This document shows positions 14,993-15,302 of a stretch of 15,302 nt of DNA, piece after piece. The stretch lies in the NCBI GenBank assembly GCA_938001995.1, contig CALLAV010000294.1, positions 1 through 15,302 of the forward strand. Reading direction: 5' to 3'. The notes beneath the pieces are model-generated. The model was not told the DNA's origin. It worked only from the letters and a program-made list of their open reading frames with translations, and did not search any database. The DNA is from an uncultured Amylibacter sp. GTDB taxonomy: Bacteria; Pseudomonadota; Alphaproteobacteria; Rhodobacterales; Rhodobacteraceae. Position 1 is the first letter of the stretch. Every line of letters begins with the position of its first letter. Made by a program: the position numbers and the translations under genes.

Positions 14993-15302
14993 CAAATGTA
15001 TCCCGTACCTTCACTGCTGCTTCCGCCACCAATGACGCCCGCGTTCCGCGCATCACTATGTTCGTCCCATAGCCTTCGGAATTCGAAAATGGATAAGACC
15101 CAATCGAAAGCGTCGGAAACGCATCGGCAATCAATCCGAGTGGCCCCGCCACATCCCCTTCAGGAATGTTCAGCCGCACACTTTCAGAAATCACAGGATC
15201 TCCACCCGTTAACTTGGGCAATAACCCATCCAACATCACTTCAAAAATCTTCGGCACCCCAGCCATTACATGCACGTTGCCAATGGTGAACCCTGGCGCC
15301 TT
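14982..15302 (-). CDS. CinA/MoCF-domain (molybdopterin-binding-like) protein, C-terminal part (cut by window edge)
   Basis: The last 106 codons of a minus-strand gene that enters from the right edge. The open frame continues to base 15302, reading KAPGFTIGNVHVMAGVPKIF at the edge. The APGF-x-IGN-x-x-VMAGVP motif is characteristic of the MoCF_biosynth domain of CinA-like 'competence/damage-inducible protein A' or molybdopterin-binding proteins (COG1058), and the tail (SNSEGYGTNIVMRGTRA) fits the same single-domain alphaproteobacterial group. Biochemical roles in the family include nucleotide/pyrophosphate or deamido-NAD chemistry, so the exact function stays open. The stop overlaps the acetyltransferase start by 11 nt. 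It heads the visible part of the four-gene run and its promoter is outside the window. Confidence 0.85.
   Translation of the reverse strand, partial: KAPGFTIGNVHVMAGVPKIFEVMLDGLLPKLTGGDPVISESVRLNIPEGDVAGPLGLIADAFPTLSIGSYPFSNSEGYGTNIVMRGTRASLVAEAAVKVRDTFDVD

Overview
The window comes from an alphaproteobacterium, most likely a marine member of the Rhodobacteraceae (Roseobacter group). This rests on the order rimP-nusA-YlxR/L7Ae-infB next to hslV-hslU, the protein sequences of those genes, an SpuC-type omega-aminotransferase, and a secreted RTX calcium-binding protein. It is chromosomal and mostly housekeeping. I see no insertion sequence, integrase, phage gene, CRISPR array, tRNA or rRNA.

Layout, left to right. 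(1) 1-78: the first 26 codons of an MFS-like transporter, minus strand. (2) 175-2036: hslV-hslU, the bacterial proteasome-like protease, minus strand, with a 4-nt overlap. (3) 2135-7643: the transcription/translation operon rimP-nusA-YlxR/L7Ae-infB, minus strand. It has a clear promoter, a hairpin plus T-run in its leader, and an intrinsic terminator after infB. (4) 7782-10070: a lone plus-strand gene for a 762-residue RTX protein with two probable beta-sandwich domains and 28 calcium-binding nonapeptides. (5) 10117-11508, minus strand: a SpuC-like polyamine/omega-amino acid:pyruvate aminotransferase. It is divergent from a LysR regulator (11862-12770, plus strand) across a 353-bp region rich in ATTG/CAAT motifs. 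(6) 12803-15302, minus strand: a tight gene run made of the end of a CinA/MoCF-domain protein, a GNAT acetyltransferase, an AhpD-like peroxidase-related protein and a periplasmic OmpA-domain protein. Several genes overlap by a few bases.

RimP matures the 30S subunit, NusA controls pausing, termination and antitermination, the YlxR/L7Ae protein probably binds RNA, and IF2 starts translation. The leader terminator could therefore be a feedback point, because NusA normally enhances intrinsic termination. HslUV degrades misfolded proteins. The LysR protein is the likely regulator of the aminotransferase. The RTX protein should leave the cell by a type I secretion system that is not in this window.

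The most unusual observations are: an intrinsic-terminator hairpin inside the last codons of the OmpA-domain gene, readable on both strands and placed before the stop codon on the gene's own strand; the short leader ending in a terminator ahead of rimP; and the dense ATTG/CAAT cluster between the aminotransferase and LysR genes. I found no clear new defence, mobile or biosynthetic system.
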